Shown: positions 61,906 to 64,000 of the stretch, piece by piece | Position numbering within the stretch: position 1 is the first letter of the stretch | Layout of the letters: the number at the start of each line of letters is the position of its first letter | Source: Lachnospiraceae bacterium | GTDB taxonomy: Bacteria; Bacillota; Clostridia; Lachnospirales; Lachnospiraceae | Assembly (NCBI GenBank): GCA_024691125.1 | Contig: JAILNV010000020.1 | Coordinates: forward strand, 1 to 64,000 | Length of the DNA: 64,000 bases | Reading direction: 5' to 3' | Notes under the pieces: model-generated | Told to the model about the DNA's origin: nothing | What the model saw: only the letters and a program-made list of their open reading frames with translations | Database searches by the model: none | Translations under genes and position numbers: made by a program

Positions 61906-61966
61906 ATCATAAGGGGGACCACGAAGTGGTGGATTCCTTATGATGCCTGAAAATTATCATAAGGGG
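61906..61966 (+). repeat. hairpin repeat and partial copy in the rnc leader
   Basis: 61906-61944 is a palindrome: ATCATAAGG (61906-61914) pairs with CCTTATGAT (61936-61944) around ACCAC-GAA-GTGGT. ATCATAAGGGG recurs at 61956-61966 and supplies the rnc ribosome binding site AAGGGG. Homologous to 3077-3118. Confidence 0.9.
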
Positions 61967-61974
61967 ATATATTT

Positions 61975-62667
61975 GTGAATCTATCAGACGGCTATAAACA
62001 GCTTCAGAAAAAGATCGGGTATAATTTCAAAGATGAGATGCTTCTTATAAGGGCGCTTACCCACAGTTCCTACAGAAACGAGCAACAGTCAATAAAGGAT
62101 TATGAAAGACTGGAATTCCTTGGAGATGCGGTTCTGGAGCTTACGGTGAGTGATTTCCTTTATAAGGATAATCCCAAAATGAAAGAGGGAGAGATGACCA
62201 AGATGAGGGCTTCGCTGGTATGTGAGCCTACGCTTGCATACTGTGCAAGGGAGCTTTCCTTGAGGGATTATATTCTGCTCGGAAAGGGTGAAGAGAAGAC
62301 GGGCGGAAGGTCAAGGGAATCAATCATATCGGATGTGTTCGAGGCGGTGATCGGAGCCCTGTATCTTGACGGTGGCCTTGAACAGGCAGCCGGTTTTATA
62401 AGGAAATATGTTCTGACAGATTACAGGAATAAAATTGAATTCAGGGATTCAAAGACCACTCTTCAGGAGTATGTACAGGAGAATGGCTCGGTTATGGATT
62501 ATGAGCTGATAAGCGAAAAGGGTCCGGATCATAATAAGAAATACACGGTTAATGTACTCATTGATTCTGTGGTAATGGGAGAAGGAACCGGCAGCTCTAA
62601 GAAAAGAGCCGAACAGAGAGCCGCGTATGAGGCGATGAAAAAGCTTGGCCTCATAAAAGAAAGTTAA
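61975..62667 (+). CDS. rnc: ribonuclease III
   Basis: Double-strand RNA endonuclease that processes rRNA and mRNAs. The 230-residue protein has the nuclease motif ERLEFLGDAVLELTVSDFLY (catalytic Glu/Asp), then SRESIISDVFEAVIGALYLDGG (in parts, second acidic pair), and a C-terminal double-strand RNA-binding domain (about 155-230) with GTGSSKKRAEQRAAYEAMKKL in parts. It starts with GTG, 8 bases after AAGGGG. smc follows after 40 bases. Confidence 0.96.
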   Translation: MNLSDGYKQLQKKIGYNFKDEMLLIRALTHSSYRNEQQSIKDYERLEFLGDAVLELTVSDFLYKDNPKMKEGEMTKMRASLVCEPTLAYCARELSLRDYILLGKGEEKTGGRSRESIISDVFEAVIGALYLDGGLEQAAGFIRKYVLTDYRNKIEFRDSKTTLQEYVQENGSVMDYELISEKGPDHNKKYTVNVLIDSVVMGEGTGSSKKRAEQRAAYEAMKKLGLIKES

Positions 62668-62707
62668 CAGGTACGGATATAATAAAGCGGCGATAACGGA
62701 GATAATT

Positions 62708-64000
62708 ATGTATTTAAAAAGTGTTGAGATACACGGATTTAAATCCTTTGCAAATAAAATAGTATTTAACTTTCATAACGGAATCACAGGTATAGTGGGA
62801 CCTAACGGAAGCGGAAAGAGTAATGTTGCCGATGCGGTACGATGGGTGCTCGGTGAACAGAGCGCGAAACAGCTGCGCGGTGCCAACATGCAGGATGTCA
62901 TCTTTTCGGGAACACAGCTGCGTAAACCGATGGGCTATGCTTATGTTGCGATCACCCTTGACAATTCTGACCACAAGCTTGTTACGGATTATGAGGAGGT
63001 AACCGTTTCGAGACGCGTATACAGATCCGGTGAGAGTGAATATCTTATCAACGGGTCTCCGTGCCGTCTTAAGGATGTCTATGAAATGTTCTATGATACG
63101 GGTATAGGCAAGGAAGGCTATTCGATCATAGGACAGGGACAGATAGATAAGATACTGAGCGGCAAGCCTGAGGAGAGAAGGGAGCTTTTCGATGAAGCCG
63201 CAGGTATTGTCAAGTTCAAAAAGAGGAAGGATACGGCGCTTAAGAAGCTTGCAAGCGAACAGGCCAATCTGGTGAGGGTTGACGATATCCTTGTCGAGAA
63301 AGAGAAACGCATAGAGCCTCTGGGCAACCAGAGTAAGACGGCCAGGGAATATCTGGGCAGAAAAGAAGAGCTCAAAAGGCTTGATGTCAACCTGTTCCTA
63401 ATCGAATCCGGAAGAACGGGGGATGTTCTGCGCGAGCTTACAGAGAAGCTGTCTATCGCAAATGAAGACCTTAACGAAAACAGGAGTAAATACGAGAGCC
63501 TCAAGGCTGAATACTCGGAAGTGGAAGAGCGTGTAAAGACTCTCGATGAGCAGATAGAGGAAAAGAGAAAGCAGCTGACGGAGGGAGAGCTTAAGAAGGA
63601 ACGTCTCAAGAGTCAGATAACCCTTAACGAACAGGCGATCAGATCAGCAGAGACGAACAGGTCACATTATATTGAACAGAAGGAGTCTTTAAGTGAAAGA
63701 CTGGAACAGCAGATAAAGGAGAAAGTCCGTCTGGATTCCGCAAAGGAGGAGATAGATAACTCACTTAAGGAGCTTACGGTAACGAGGGATGAGGCCAAGA
63801 AGGAGCTTGGCGGAGTTCAGGCAAGGATAGAGGAATTAAACGGAATAATAGAGAAGAACCAGAGCGAAATAATGCGGATGCTTAATGAGCGAGCAACCAT
63901 TAAGGCCGATATTACCAAGTACGATACAATGCTCGAACAGGTCAAGATCCAGAGAGCACAGGTGCAGAGCCGTCTGCTTCGTGCCAAATCCGAGGAGAAG
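62708..64000 (+). CDS. smc: chromosome segregation protein SMC, 3' end outside window
   Basis: ATPase that compacts and separates chromosomes. The first 431 residues are present. MYLKSVEIHGFKSFANKI opens the head, Walker A is GPNGSGKSN, and the Q-loop region contains GQGQIDKILSGKPEERR with DEAAGI. From about 170 a long coiled coil runs to the window edge. CGGAG precedes ATG 62708. The rnc-smc pairing is usual for Firmicutes. Confidence 0.97.
   Translation, partial: MYLKSVEIHGFKSFANKIVFNFHNGITGIVGPNGSGKSNVADAVRWVLGEQSAKQLRGANMQDVIFSGTQLRKPMGYAYVAITLDNSDHKLVTDYEEVTVSRRVYRSGESEYLINGSPCRLKDVYEMFYDTGIGKEGYSIIGQGQIDKILSGKPEERRELFDEAAGIVKFKKRKDTALKKLASEQANLVRVDDILVEKEKRIEPLGNQSKTAREYLGRKEELKRLDVNLFLIESGRTGDVLRELTEKLSIANEDLNENRSKYESLKAEYSEVEERVKTLDEQIEEKRKQLTEGELKKERLKSQITLNEQAIRSAETNRSHYIEQKESLSERLEQQIKEKVRLDSAKEEIDNSLKELTVTRDEAKKELGGVQARIEELNGIIEKNQSEIMRMLNERATIKADITKYDTMLEQVKIQRAQVQSRLLRAKSEEK

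Overview
The window is a gene-dense chromosomal stretch of an anaerobic Firmicute, most likely a member of the Lachnospiraceae (Butyrivibrio, Pseudobutyrivibrio or Roseburia relatives). The grounds are a complete Rnf complex with its flavin transferase, an oxygen-sensitive ribonucleotide reductase (NrdD/NrdG), a minimal two-gene SUF system, LarE, FliW, short spacers with strong AGGAGG-type ribosome binding sites, and the Firmicute order rpmF-plsX-acpP-rnc-smc. No phage, plasmid, CRISPR array, insertion-sequence transposase or rRNA was seen. The mobile-looking material is a set of small hairpin repeats in the intergenic gaps.

Layout. 1-9.3 kb: 3' part of a class B sortase, an orotate-phosphoribosyltransferase-like gene, fliW, larE, a sufC-sufD-like pair, a large zinc-ribbon/DUF3160 protein with a small partner, and a secreted GH25 lysozyme. 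9.4-15.6 kb: an acyltransferase, tRNA-Pro(AGG) and tRNA-Leu(CAG) with clear promoters and terminators, several hypothetical proteins including a tetratricopeptide-like protein, and an SPFH protein with three zinc ribbons. 15.7-22.9 kb: carB, serS, a hotdog thioesterase, a NYN/LOTUS putative RNA-binding nuclease, and a Gfo/Idh/MocA oxidoreductase. 23-29.8 kb: rpsT, rnfCDGEAB and a convergent apbE. 29.8-36.8 kb: a MITE-like repeat, a membrane-anchored GH25 enzyme, an AP2/degenerate-HNH protein, and a divergent WYL-DUF3737-patB-MATE operon. 36.8-40.2 kb: nrdD-nrdG-dut behind two probable NrdR boxes. 40.2-54.3 kb: a radical-SAM-type DUF512 gene, der, plsY, gpsA, a YczE-like protein, an orphan zf-HC2 protein, polA, coaE, a long FtsA-like protein, yycJ, an ACT-domain gene and a UPF0210 gene. 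54.3-58.9 kb: tmcAL and a hybrid histidine kinase on the minus strand, then the wreck of a second hybrid kinase. 59-64 kb: pta (no ackA), rpmF, plsX, acpP, rnc and the start of smc.

How the genes work together. Rnf plus ApbE form one ion-motive module, since ApbE attaches FMN to RnfG and RnfD. NrdD, NrdG and Dut all serve deoxynucleotide supply. PlsX, PlsY, GpsA and AcpP cover most of phosphatidic acid precursor synthesis, although they lie in two separate places. The most interesting non-coding signals are a leader before rnc in which one repeat arm can pair either with its partner or with the ribosome binding site, a structured leader before plsX, a 128-bp inverted-repeat element with fragments elsewhere in the window, and an 18-bp perfect palindrome over the pta promoter. 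All function calls rest on motif reading by eye. No database search was run.
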